Assembly (NCBI GenBank): GCA_902773215.1
Contig: CACYDQ010000078.1
Coordinates: forward strand, 1-11,819
From: an uncultured Spirochaetaceae bacterium
GTDB lineage: Bacteria > Spirochaetota > Spirochaetia > Treponematales > Treponemataceae
Direction of reading: 5' to 3'
DNA length: 11,819 nt
Translations under genes and position numbers: made by a program
Notes under the pieces: model-generated
What the model was told of the DNA's origin: nothing
Database searches by the model: none
What the model saw: only the letters and a program-made list of their open reading frames with translations
In this document: piece by piece, positions 1 through 7,185 of the stretch
Layout of the letters: each line of letters starts with the position of its first letter
Position numbering within the stretch: the stretch's first letter is position 1

Positions 1-10
1 AAAACGGGAC

Positions 11-38
11 TTGTCCAGTTTTTGGAGATGCCGTATAC
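11..38 (+). promoter_or_regulatory. Putative promoter of the LysR-type gene
   Basis: TTGTCC (11-16), a 16-base spacer and TATACT (33-38) resemble a sigma-70-type promoter, with four of six and five of six matches to consensus. The predicted transcription start, about 7 bases after the -10 box, falls at or next to the ATG at 46, so the mRNA would be nearly leaderless. This is inference from sequence alone, and upstream sequence is cut off by the window edge. Confidence 0.35.
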
Positions 39-45
39 TGGGGCG

Positions 46-957
46 ATGGAACTCTTTCAGCTCAGATATTTCATGGAGGTCGCCAAGCAGCAGCACGTGC
101 GGAAGAGCGCGGAGACCCTGCACGTAAGCCAGCCCGCCGTCACCAACGCCATCCACCGGCTTGAGGCGGAGCTGGGGGGTCCCCTCTTCGTGCCGAGCGG
201 CAGGTCCATCCGCCTGAGCACCTACGGCAAATTCCTCTATGACGAGCTCCTTCCCCTGAGCGGCACGCTGGACTCCCTCCCCGAGCGGATACGGAACATG
301 CATTCGCGGGCACGGCCCACCATACGGCTGAACGTCTTCGCCGCCTGGTTCATCGTCATGGACGCGGTGCTCGAGTTCCAGCGGATTGACCCGGACGTGA
401 ACTTCAACGTCGTGCGGAGCGAGACGATGGAGCTTGCCGACATCTCGGTGTTCACCGTCCAGCATTACCGGCCCAAAAAGCAGAAGCCCGCGATCTTCGT
501 CTGTACCGAAGAAATCTACCTTGCGGTGCCGAACGTGCCCCGCTTCCAGGGCAAGGACAGCATCAGCCTGACCGAGGTGGCGGACATGGGCTTCGTGCAG
601 GTTTCTGCCAAGAAGTACTTCCGCACGGTCTGCGACAGCTTCTGCAAGGCGGCGGGAGTTCACCCCAATACGGTCTTCGAGAGCGACGACCCCAATGCCG
701 TCTGCTTCATGATATGCAACAAGATGGGTGTGGGATTCTGGCCGGAATTCACGCTCGGGAACATCAGGCTCACCGAGAGCATCCTGCTCAAGAGGATAGA
801 GAAGCCGGACTGCCAGCGGGACATCGTGATAGAGCGGCATGACGTGAACAGCGACAACATCCACGTGCAGGTCTTCTACAATTTCCTGACCCGCTATCTG
901 GAGCTTTACCGCCTCAATCACGGCGGTGGCGGCCAGCCGCCGGCTCCTGCGGACTGA
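46..957 (+). CDS. LysR-type transcriptional regulator
   Basis: This is a 303-residue DNA-binding regulator of the LysR family, a normal length. The N-terminus (MELFQLRYFMEVAKQQ, then SAETLHVSQPAVTNAIHRLE at 21-40) is the classic winged helix-turn-helix with its linker helix. The rest (about 90-285) fits a periplasmic-binding-protein-like effector domain, though with weak family signatures, so the ligand cannot be named. The tail is rich in Gly and Pro. I chose the ATG at 46 because LysR proteins usually begin right at this MELxQLRYF motif. The frame is open further upstream, with a TTG at 22 preceding an ATG at 28, so a slightly longer protein is possible. No good Shine-Dalgarno precedes 46. 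The gene converges with the kinase-DegV gene and shares a hairpin at the stops. LysR proteins often control divergent genes, and any such gene would lie left of the window. Confidence 0.9.
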   Translation: MELFQLRYFMEVAKQQHVRKSAETLHVSQPAVTNAIHRLEAELGGPLFVPSGRSIRLSTYGKFLYDELLPLSGTLDSLPERIRNMHSRARPTIRLNVFAAWFIVMDAVLEFQRIDPDVNFNVVRSETMELADISVFTVQHYRPKKQKPAIFVCTEEIYLAVPNVPRFQGKDSISLTEVADMGFVQVSAKKYFRTVCDSFCKAAGVHPNTVFESDDPNAVCFMICNKMGVGFWPEFTLGNIRLTESILLKRIEKPDCQRDIVIERHDVNSDNIHVQVFYNFLTRYLELYRLNHGGGGQPPAPAD

Positions 958-978
958 CTGTCCGCGCAGTCAGTCCGC
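949..978. terminator. Perfect hairpin spanning two convergent stop codons
   Basis: A 12-bp perfect inverted repeat (GCGGACTGACTG at 949-960, CAGTCAGTCCGC at 967-978) is separated by a 6-base loop, TCCGCG. The left arm contains the LysR TGA stop (955-957) and the right arm touches the first base of the TAG stop of the kinase-DegV gene (978-980). It sits where a bidirectional terminator is expected. Neither side has a run of T, so it may instead act with Rho or protect the 3' ends of the transcripts. Confidence 0.6.
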
Positions 979-3900
979 TACGCCCTCCGCCTGAAGAGGA
1001 GGCCCATGCTTCCGGGCCCGCAGTTGCTTGAGACCGCCGGGGAAGCCTTCTGGAAGAAGACCTGCTTGAAGGGGACGATGGACAGGGCCTGTTCCTTGAC
1101 CGCCTGAAGCTCCTGATAGGTCAGGCCCGCGTAGGTGATGTAGAGGATGCTGTCGTCTATCGAGGACTTGTTCCTCAGCGCCGACTTCACGTAGCTTTCG
1201 CGTGCCTTGTCCAGTTCCCCGAATTCTATGCGGGAAAGCCGCATGGCCCCCTTCCGTATGGTCAGTATGGGATGAATCAGCAGGGCCTGGCAGAGGCCTT
1301 TCGCGAAATGGGACACGTGCCCGCCCCGTTCCAGGTAGTCCAGGCTGTCGACCAGGAAGCTGACGGAGAACCTCTTGCGGGATTCCTCAATCTTTTCCAG
1401 GACCATCTGCGGCGACGGGGTTTCCCTTGCAAACTGACGGGCGAGCAGGACCATCATCCCCATGCTGCTGGAAATGAGCTGGGAGTCCACGACGGTCACG
1501 TTGTCGAACGAGCGGGCAGCCTGGCACGCGTTGGCGAAGGAGTTTCCAAGGCGCGATGACATCGTGATGTGGATGAGGTACTGGGTCTCCTGCAGGCGTT
1601 TGGCGAAGAACTCCTCGTACTCCCTGACGGACGGGTCCTTGGACACGACGGTCTTGCCCGAGTTCTGTATGTAGTAGAGGAGGGAATCCGTGTCCACCTC
1701 CAGGTTGTCCATGAAGTAGCCCTCGTCCGTGACGATCGGGGTGGACAGGACGGGAATCCCCAGGCTTCGGAGCATGGGGAGGGGAATGTCGCAGACGCTG
1801 TCCGTGGAGATGACGAGCGGCAGCTTGCGGGAAGAGAGCTTGCGGGAAGAGACGGTCTCGCGCACCCTGATGCTGTCGCCGCGGAGCATCACGAGGTCTT
1901 CCGGCAGGAATGCGAGCAGCATGCTTTCCAGCTGCCCGCCGTTCACGGGCTTGGACAGGTAACAGTCAAAGCCCTCCCGCTCGTACAAAAGCTCGTTCTT
2001 GCGCCCTGCGTTGGCGGTCAGCGCGATGGCGGGCGTGTTCCTGTTGAGTCCGCCGGTCTGCCTGCGTATCTCGTGCAGGCAGGTTATGCCGTCCATCTCG
2101 GGCATCAGGTGATCGAGCAGCAGCACGTCGTAGCGCGTGACCTGGGTCATGGAGAGTGCCTTCTTGCCGCTGTCCGCCGTGTCCACCTGAATCTTGGTGC
2201 CGCGAAGCAGCTTGGTCTCCACCGTCAGGTTCATCTCGTTGTCGTCGACGATGAGGATGCGGGCGGACGGGGCCTCGAAAGACTGCTGGTAGGCCGTGCG
2301 GCTGTGCCCGGAACCGCGGGTCTTCAAGTCAAGTTCGCCGATGGCCTCCGGCCTGACCACTTCCTGGCTGAGCGTCACGGTGAAGGTGGAGCCGCGCAGG
2401 TAGATGCTCCGCACGTCGATCGTGCCGCCCATCAGCTCCACGAGCTGCTTTACGATGGAAAGCCCCAGGCCCGTACCCTCAATCATGTGGTTCTTCTGCA
2501 CGTCCACGCGCTTGAACGCGTCGAAGAGGTAGGGGAGGCTCTCTTTCTTCACGCCGATTCCCGTGTCCTCCACGGAGTAGGTGACGTTGACCGCGCCTTC
2601 CGCGAGGTGCTCGCAGCGGACCTTGAAGGCGACCGTACCCTCCCGGGTATACTTGACCGCGTTGGTCAGGAGGTTGAGCAGCACCTGCTTTATGCGCACC
2701 TCGTCGCCAAGAAGGGAGGAGGGGAGGTCGGGGGCTATGTCTATCAGGAATTCCAGATCCTTCTCTTTCGCCTTGACCATAATCATGCTGACGATGTCCA
2801 AGAGCATCGTCGCCGTGTCGTAGGGGGCGGAGACAATCTCCATCTTGCCGTTCGTCAGCTTGGACATGTCCAGGATGTCATTTATGAGGGCGAGCAGCAT
2901 GTTGCCCGCCCCGGCTATGCCCCGGGCATCCTCGGCGACCTCGTCGGAGATATCCTCCCTCAGAATCATCTCGTCCAGGCCGATTATCGTGTTTATGGGC
3001 GTGCGTATCTCGTGGCTCATGCTGGAGAAGAAACTGCTCTGGTTCTCGTTCAGGATTTCGATCTGCTTCTTCTGCTCGCGGATGACTTTGTTCTCCCTGA
3101 TGTAGCGGCGGGTCTGCACGATGCTGAATATGACCGCGGTCATAAAGAGGAGTATGGCGAACATGAGCGCGTGGCAGATAATCCCGCTCTGCAAGGAGAA
3201 GGGGTGTATAAGGAGGAGCGACCAAGTGTCGTTCAGCGGGGCGAGCTGGAATGACCCCAGGTCGGAAGTCCCCCGCAGTACGTCTGCATGCTGCAGGGGC
3301 AGCCTCTTCAGCTCCTCCTGCAGGCCGTACAGCATGGCCTTCTCCTCAATCCTGTCGGGCAGGGCATAGCAGCTTGCGAAGTTTCCGTTTTCGTCCCGCA
3401 GCAGGAGGTACTTGTCCCGTTCTTCCCAGGGGGTATGCAGCAGGTCGCCCATCGCATCCACCGGCATACGGATTCCGGCGACGCCCGACTTCATGCCGTC
3501 GGCCCGGTACACGGGGACGCTCATGCGCAGCCAGTGCCTCCGGGATTGGGGATCCGTCTCCTTGGTGATGAGGCAGTAATCCTTCTCGTAGGCGGTCTCG
3601 TACCAGCTGTCCTGTTCGGACGGAGGGAATATCCGGTAGCGGAATTCACCGTTCTCGTAGTAGCGCAAATCCTTGTCGGAGACAAAGAATGTTATGCAGG
3701 AGGAGGGCAGGCTGCTTACGTGCTTGAGGCAGGAATTTTGTACCGTCTCCTGCCGCGTGTTCCCGTCCGGGTTCTGGAAAAACTCCTCCAGCACCGGGTT
3801 GGAGGCCATCGTATGGGCGCAGAGCAGAGCCTCGCTTTTGGCCGCGCTGACCTGCCGGAGAATCTGCTCCAGCTCGCCTCTCAGCTTCATGTTCAGAGCC

Positions 3901-4010
3901 AGCTTGTACAGGTAATACGCTCCGAGGAACTGGGCGGCAATCCCGGTGGCCAGGGACAGTAGGAAGATGGTGAGCCTGCGTTTGCCGCGCGGGGAAAACT
4001 TACGCTTCAT
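978..4010 (-). CDS. Hybrid sensor histidine kinase with receiver and C-terminal DegV domain
   Basis: This is a 1010-residue membrane kinase. Domains in order: TM helix (about 13-36); extracytoplasmic Cache-like sensor (about 40-270); TM helix (about 277-298); short coiled linker; HisKA with SMSHEIRTPIN and phospho-acceptor H333; HATPase_c with N box NLLTNAVKYT (N450), EDTGIGV (D482) and EGTGLGLSIV (511-520); receiver about 584-703 with D589/D590, phospho-acceptor D633, T665 and K687-P688; linker; then a full-length DegV domain (about 730-1010). The DegV part shows STDSVCDIP, SKDPS (790-794), MSSRLGNS (817-824), VVDS, DSLDYLERGGHVS and NCGPGSMGLLF. DegV proteins bind fatty acids, and FakB members present them to FakA kinase. 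Fusion to a hybrid kinase is unusual. The ATG at 4010 is preferred over the upstream in-frame start at 4115 because GGAGG (4016-4020) lies 5 bases before it. It overlaps the preceding kinase gene by 11 bases, suggesting coupled translation. Confidence 0.9.
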   Translation of the reverse strand: MKRKFSPRGKRRLTIFLLSLATGIAAQFLGAYYLYKLALNMKLRGELEQILRQVSAAKSEALLCAHTMASNPVLEEFFQNPDGNTRQETVQNSCLKHVSSLPSSCITFFVSDKDLRYYENGEFRYRIFPPSEQDSWYETAYEKDYCLITKETDPQSRRHWLRMSVPVYRADGMKSGVAGIRMPVDAMGDLLHTPWEERDKYLLLRDENGNFASCYALPDRIEEKAMLYGLQEELKRLPLQHADVLRGTSDLGSFQLAPLNDTWSLLLIHPFSLQSGIICHALMFAILLFMTAVIFSIVQTRRYIRENKVIREQKKQIEILNENQSSFFSSMSHEIRTPINTIIGLDEMILREDISDEVAEDARGIAGAGNMLLALINDILDMSKLTNGKMEIVSAPYDTATMLLDIVSMIMVKAKEKDLEFLIDIAPDLPSSLLGDEVRIKQVLLNLLTNAVKYTREGTVAFKVRCEHLAEGAVNVTYSVEDTGIGVKKESLPYLFDAFKRVDVQKNHMIEGTGLGLSIVKQLVELMGGTIDVRSIYLRGSTFTVTLSQEVVRPEAIGELDLKTRGSGHSRTAYQQSFEAPSARILIVDDNEMNLTVETKLLRGTKIQVDTADSGKKALSMTQVTRYDVLLLDHLMPEMDGITCLHEIRRQTGGLNRNTPAIALTANAGRKNELLYEREGFDCYLSKPVNGGQLESMLLAFLPEDLVMLRGDSIRVRETVSSRKLSSRKLPLVISTDSVCDIPLPMLRSLGIPVLSTPIVTDEGYFMDNLEVDTDSLLYYIQNSGKTVVSKDPSVREYEEFFAKRLQETQYLIHITMSSRLGNSFANACQAARSFDNVTVVDSQLISSSMGMMVLLARQFARETPSPQMVLEKIEESRKRFSVSFLVDSLDYLERGGHVSHFAKGLCQALLIHPILTIRKGAMRLSRIEFGELDKARESYVKSALRNKSSIDDSILYITYAGLTYQELQAVKEQALSIVPFKQVFFQKASPAVSSNCGPGSMGLLFRRRA
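1822..1851. repeat. Perfect 15-bp tandem duplication in the receiver-DegV linker
   Basis: The 15-base unit agcttgcgggaagag occurs at 1822-1836 and again, without any change, at 1837-1851. It is in frame and produces the doubled peptide SSRKL-SSRKL (residues 721-730) directly before the DegV domain starts. Confidence 0.9.
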
Positions 4011-6366
4011 TCGTACCTCCAATAAGGGCGGCCACCTGCTTCTTAAGCCCGTCAAAATCAAATTGCTCCACGGACGCGAAAGCCCCCGGCAGTATCTCCT
4101 CCACAGTCTTGCCACCCTGCCTCATGCCATCCAGCCTGCGCAGGATGATGACCGCCCGGTCTGCCTCCAGTGTGTCCAGCGAGTCCTTGAGCGCGGCGAG
4201 CAGCTGCCCGTAGTCCAGCTCCGCGATGGTATCCCCGAACGGGGTATCGGGCTGCTCCCCGGATGCCGGGACAGAAAGCTGCATCGGGAGTCTGCCCGGG
4301 AATTCGTTTATGTACTGTATCTTGGAAATTGGGAGGGAACGTCGCAATGCCCGCTCAAACATCATCAGCTCAATCGGCTTGGAGATAAAGTCATCGAAGC
4401 CTTCCCCCAGGAAGAACTCCCTCGCGCCGCTCGAGGCGTTCGCGGTGAAGGCAATGGCGACCATCTCCTTCTCTGCGTGAGTGTTCAGCTTGCGCAGGAT
4501 GTGCAGGCATTCCACGCCGTCCATCTCAGGCATCATGTGATCCAGGAACAGCACGTCAAAGTTTCGGCTACGGCACAGCTCTATGGCCTCCTTGCCGCTC
4601 AGGGCAAGGGTCACTTCCATCTGGTAGTCCTTGAGCACGCCCTCCGCGACCATCAGGTTCATCTCGTCGTCATCGACGACGAGCGCCTTGAGCCCGGGAC
4701 AGACAAAGTGCTGGGGCACGTCGCTCTCCTCGGCGACATAATTCCCGTTCAGTACGTTGACGAGCGGGACGCTGAAGAGGGGCTTCTTGATGATGGGTAT
4801 CGAGCCCAGCCGGTAGCCCTCGAATTTCCTGCCCACGACGACCGCGACGGTCACGCGGGCGGCAAGCCCGTCAAAGAATTCCGGATCGTCGTTGTACTCG
4901 TCCCTCGACGTGAACAGGTGGGACACGGGGTATGTCTGGCATATCTGCTTGAGGCCGTCCATATCCGGGGCGCGTATCAGCGTTCCCTGGAGGGATTTTT
5001 GTATGGTCGCTATCATGCGCTCGTAGTACTCGCGCACCATTGGGTCGCTGAATTTCTCCGAGCGGAAGTAATAGACCACGCAGAGGGAGCGTTCGTTGGA
5101 AATGGACATGCTCGGCGAGTAGTCGGATACCTTCTGGGGTATGCTGATGTTTATCTCCGTCCCCTTGCCGACCTCGCTTTCCACCCGGATAAAGCCGCCC
5201 ATGCTCCTGACCAGGCTGGACGTAACGGTGAGTCCCAGTCCGATTCCGCTGCTCTTGCGGGTGCGGTCGGAGTCCGCCTGATAGAGCTTGCCGAAGACCT
5301 TGGACAACTGCTCGTCGCTCATGCCGATGCCGGTGTCGCAGACCGAGATAAGAAGGTTCGCGCCGTAGTCCCGCTTGAGCGTGCTGAGCTTGACGAACAC
5401 GCCTCCTTTCTGCGTGAACTTGAGGGCGTTCTCGATGAGGTGGCGGAGGATTTTCTTTATCTTTCCCTCATCGCCGAGCATGACGGCGGGAATGCGGATG
5501 TCAACGTCCAGGATCAGCTCAACGGAGGGCTTGTCGTCCATCTCGCTCAGGCCGCTTATCACGTCGTTGATGCAGGACACGATGCTGTAGGGGGACTCGC
5601 TCACCTTGAGCCGCTTCATCCCTATCTCCGTATAGTCCAGGATGTCGCTTATCTGCCCGTAGAGCCTGTGCCCCGCCCGCTTGATGGCGTGCAGCTCCGA
5701 CCGCTTCTGAGCGTCGTCCTCCTTCTTCAGGAGGGACTCGCTGATGCCCGTCACGGCGTTGATCGGGGTGCGGAGCTCGTGCGACACGTTCGCCATGAAG
5801 TCCTCGGTCTGCCGGTTCACCTCCTTGAGGCTTTCCACGGCGGCCTGAACGTTCTTCTTGGACTTGCGCCTGCGGTAAATCACGTCCTTTGTGGACAGGG
5901 TCGCCACCGTCACCGACACGATGTCCATGGAGAGCCGGGAAATTTCAAGGGGGCCGCTTATCGCCCCGATTGTCCCGGTGATAAAGAAGTGCCAGACGAG
6001 TATCAGGCCGTAGACGGCGACCCCCGCATAGATGGCCCACTCGCAGTCCAGGGTCATGAAGACGGTCTGCATGATGATGGCGATGATGGGAACGTCAAAG
6101 AGGCTGTCCGGGTGCACGCCGTAAAAGAAGAATGCCCCCAGGCAGATGAGGACGTAGAGGGGGGGGCGTATTTCCAGCGGGACGAAGCGGGTGAAGTGGC
6201 AGAACATCATCACGCCGATGACCGCGAGCAGGAAGGGAACTGCCCAGGTCTCCCAGCCCATGATCAGTGTCTCCGCTATCAGCCCCAGGAACATGAAGCT
6301 GGAGACGCATATCGCAGCAAGGTGGGCGGCGAGCAGCTCCTCGTCCTGTTTCAGCTTCGTTTCCAT
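4000..6366 (-). CDS. Hybrid sensor histidine kinase with six predicted TM helices, pseudo-receiver and receiver
   Basis: This is a 788-residue membrane kinase. The N-terminal 165 residues hold about six hydrophobic helices (11-37, 40-58, 68-85, 92-107, 110-130, 146-163) with little room for an external domain, so it probably senses within the membrane or responds to a partner. HisKA follows with VSHELRTPIN and H196; then HATPase_c with IENALKFT (N313), CDTGIGM (D344) and SSGIGLGLTV (372-381). Residues about 425-545 look like a degenerate receiver that keeps the KKP (527-529) end motif but lacks the acidic pair and phospho-acceptor Asp. A second, intact receiver (558-675) has D565-D567, D609, T641 and K663-P664. 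A helical tail (about 700-788) resembles that of the Hpt protein in this cluster. There is no Hpt domain. The ATG at 6366 has GGAGGAG 9 bases upstream. The gene starts 19 bases after the response regulator stop and overlaps the kinase-DegV start. Confidence 0.92.
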   Translation of the reverse strand: METKLKQDEELLAAHLAAICVSSFMFLGLIAETLIMGWETWAVPFLLAVIGVMMFCHFTRFVPLEIRPPLYVLICLGAFFFYGVHPDSLFDVPIIAIIMQTVFMTLDCEWAIYAGVAVYGLILVWHFFITGTIGAISGPLEISRLSMDIVSVTVATLSTKDVIYRRRKSKKNVQAAVESLKEVNRQTEDFMANVSHELRTPINAVTGISESLLKKEDDAQKRSELHAIKRAGHRLYGQISDILDYTEIGMKRLKVSESPYSIVSCINDVISGLSEMDDKPSVELILDVDIRIPAVMLGDEGKIKKILRHLIENALKFTQKGGVFVKLSTLKRDYGANLLISVCDTGIGMSDEQLSKVFGKLYQADSDRTRKSSGIGLGLTVTSSLVRSMGGFIRVESEVGKGTEINISIPQKVSDYSPSMSISNERSLCVVYYFRSEKFSDPMVREYYERMIATIQKSLQGTLIRAPDMDGLKQICQTYPVSHLFTSRDEYNDDPEFFDGLAARVTVAVVVGRKFEGYRLGSIPIIKKPLFSVPLVNVLNGNYVAEESDVPQHFVCPGLKALVVDDDEMNLMVAEGVLKDYQMEVTLALSGKEAIELCRSRNFDVLFLDHMMPEMDGVECLHILRKLNTHAEKEMVAIAFTANASSGAREFFLGEGFDDFISKPIELMMFERALRRSLPISKIQYINEFPGRLPMQLSVPASGEQPDTPFGDTIAELDYGQLLAALKDSLDTLEADRAVIILRRLDGMRQGGKTVEEILPGAFASVEQFDFDGLKKQVAALIGGTNEA

Positions 6367-6384
6367 AACAGGCCACTCCTCCGG

Positions 6385-7146
6385 CTACACGCTCTTGCCC
6401 AGGAAGAACGAATCGATGGTCTTGACGATCATAGCCTGGGGCATCGTCTTGAGGATGTACTTCTCGGGGTGCGCGTCAAGGACTTTCTTGACGGTCTCCT
6501 TGTCATCCTTGGAGGTCAGGAAAATCACCGGTATCTTGGACAGGGAAGGAATCTTCTTTATCATCTCGAAGGTCTCGAGCCCGGATGTCTCCGGCATCTC
6601 GTAGTCCAGCAGGATGAGGTCAACGGAATTCTTTTTCAGGAAGTCCATCGCGTCCGAGCCGCTCGTCGCCATGAACACCGTGTACTTGGCAGACAGCCAG
6701 CCCTTTATGGTCCTGAGCACCAGGGGGTCATCGTCCACGATGAGGATTCTCTGGCCCAGGCTCTTGCCGGACTTGGACACCTTTTTCAGGTCGTCGATGA
6801 TGTCCTTGGGGTCAATCGGCCTGGTGTACATCCTGTCTATGAAGGCGGGGGGGATTATCTCGTGCACGAAGTCCAGCTCCCCCTTGGAGCCGACGATGAA
6901 AAGGGACAGCTCGCCGCTGCTCTTGGCTATAACCCCCTGCAGGTACTTCAGCGTGCTCTCGAAGCCCTGTATGTCCCCTTCCATGTACACGAGGAACACC
7001 GGGGGAATGTCCCCTTCAAAATTAGAAAGGTAGGACGGATCCGGGGGGTAGACCTTGACCTCAAAATCATGATCCCTGATGCTCTTTATCATCGCCTTCG
7101 CAAGGAAACCCGGCTCCTTGCCTATGAATAACACGCTTTTTTCCAT
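6385..7146 (-). CDS. Double-receiver response regulator without output domain
   Basis: This 253-residue cytoplasmic protein is made of two receiver-like halves. Residues 1-122 have the alternating beta-alpha pattern, but carry GKEP where the acidic pair should be, YMEGD where the phospho-acceptor loop should be and R109-P110 in place of Lys-Pro. It is therefore a pseudo-receiver. Residues 132-250 form an intact receiver: ILIVDDDP (D138, D139), LLDYEMPE with D181 as acceptor, T211 in FLTSKDD, and K233. The Pro normally following that Lys is Thr. There is no DNA-binding, GGDEF or enzymatic domain, so it may be a relay intermediate, a phosphate sink or a protein-interaction regulator. The ATG at 7146 is preceded by AAAGGAAG with about 7 bases of spacing. 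It lies 39 bases after the Hpt gene and 18 bases before the polytopic hybrid kinase gene, in the same direction, so an operon is likely. Confidence 0.9.
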   Translation of the reverse strand: MEKSVLFIGKEPGFLAKAMIKSIRDHDFEVKVYPPDPSYLSNFEGDIPPVFLVYMEGDIQGFESTLKYLQGVIAKSSGELSLFIVGSKGELDFVHEIIPPAFIDRMYTRPIDPKDIIDDLKKVSKSGKSLGQRILIVDDDPLVLRTIKGWLSAKYTVFMATSGSDAMDFLKKNSVDLILLDYEMPETSGLETFEMIKKIPSLSKIPVIFLTSKDDKETVKKVLDAHPEKYILKTMPQAMIVKTIDSFFLGKSV

Positions 7147-7185
7147 AACACAACTTCCTTTCTGATTTATATCCTTATTTATAAT

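Noticed and set aside
1569..3254. Plus-strand open frame of about 560 codons opposite the kinase-DegV gene
   Set aside because: Same reason: low-complexity antisense translation over conserved HisKA, HATPase and receiver codons.
4011..4115. Longer N-terminus for the kinase-DegV protein (start at 4115)
   Set aside because: It would extend deep into the upstream kinase gene, lacks the GGAGG found before 4010, and adds an Arg/Trp-rich stretch that looks like out-of-frame coding sequence.
3946..7131. Very long open frame (over 1000 codons) on the plus strand, opposite the kinase and regulator genes
   Set aside because: It is antisense to genes with unmistakable kinase and receiver motifs; its translation is rich in His, Val, Asp and Arg without domain motifs, as expected for the reverse frame of GC-rich coding DNA.
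7147..7185. A separate promoter in the AT-rich gap before the response regulator
   Set aside because: Several TATAAA-like strings are present, but none has a -35 box at suitable spacing; the gap is better read as an operon spacer.
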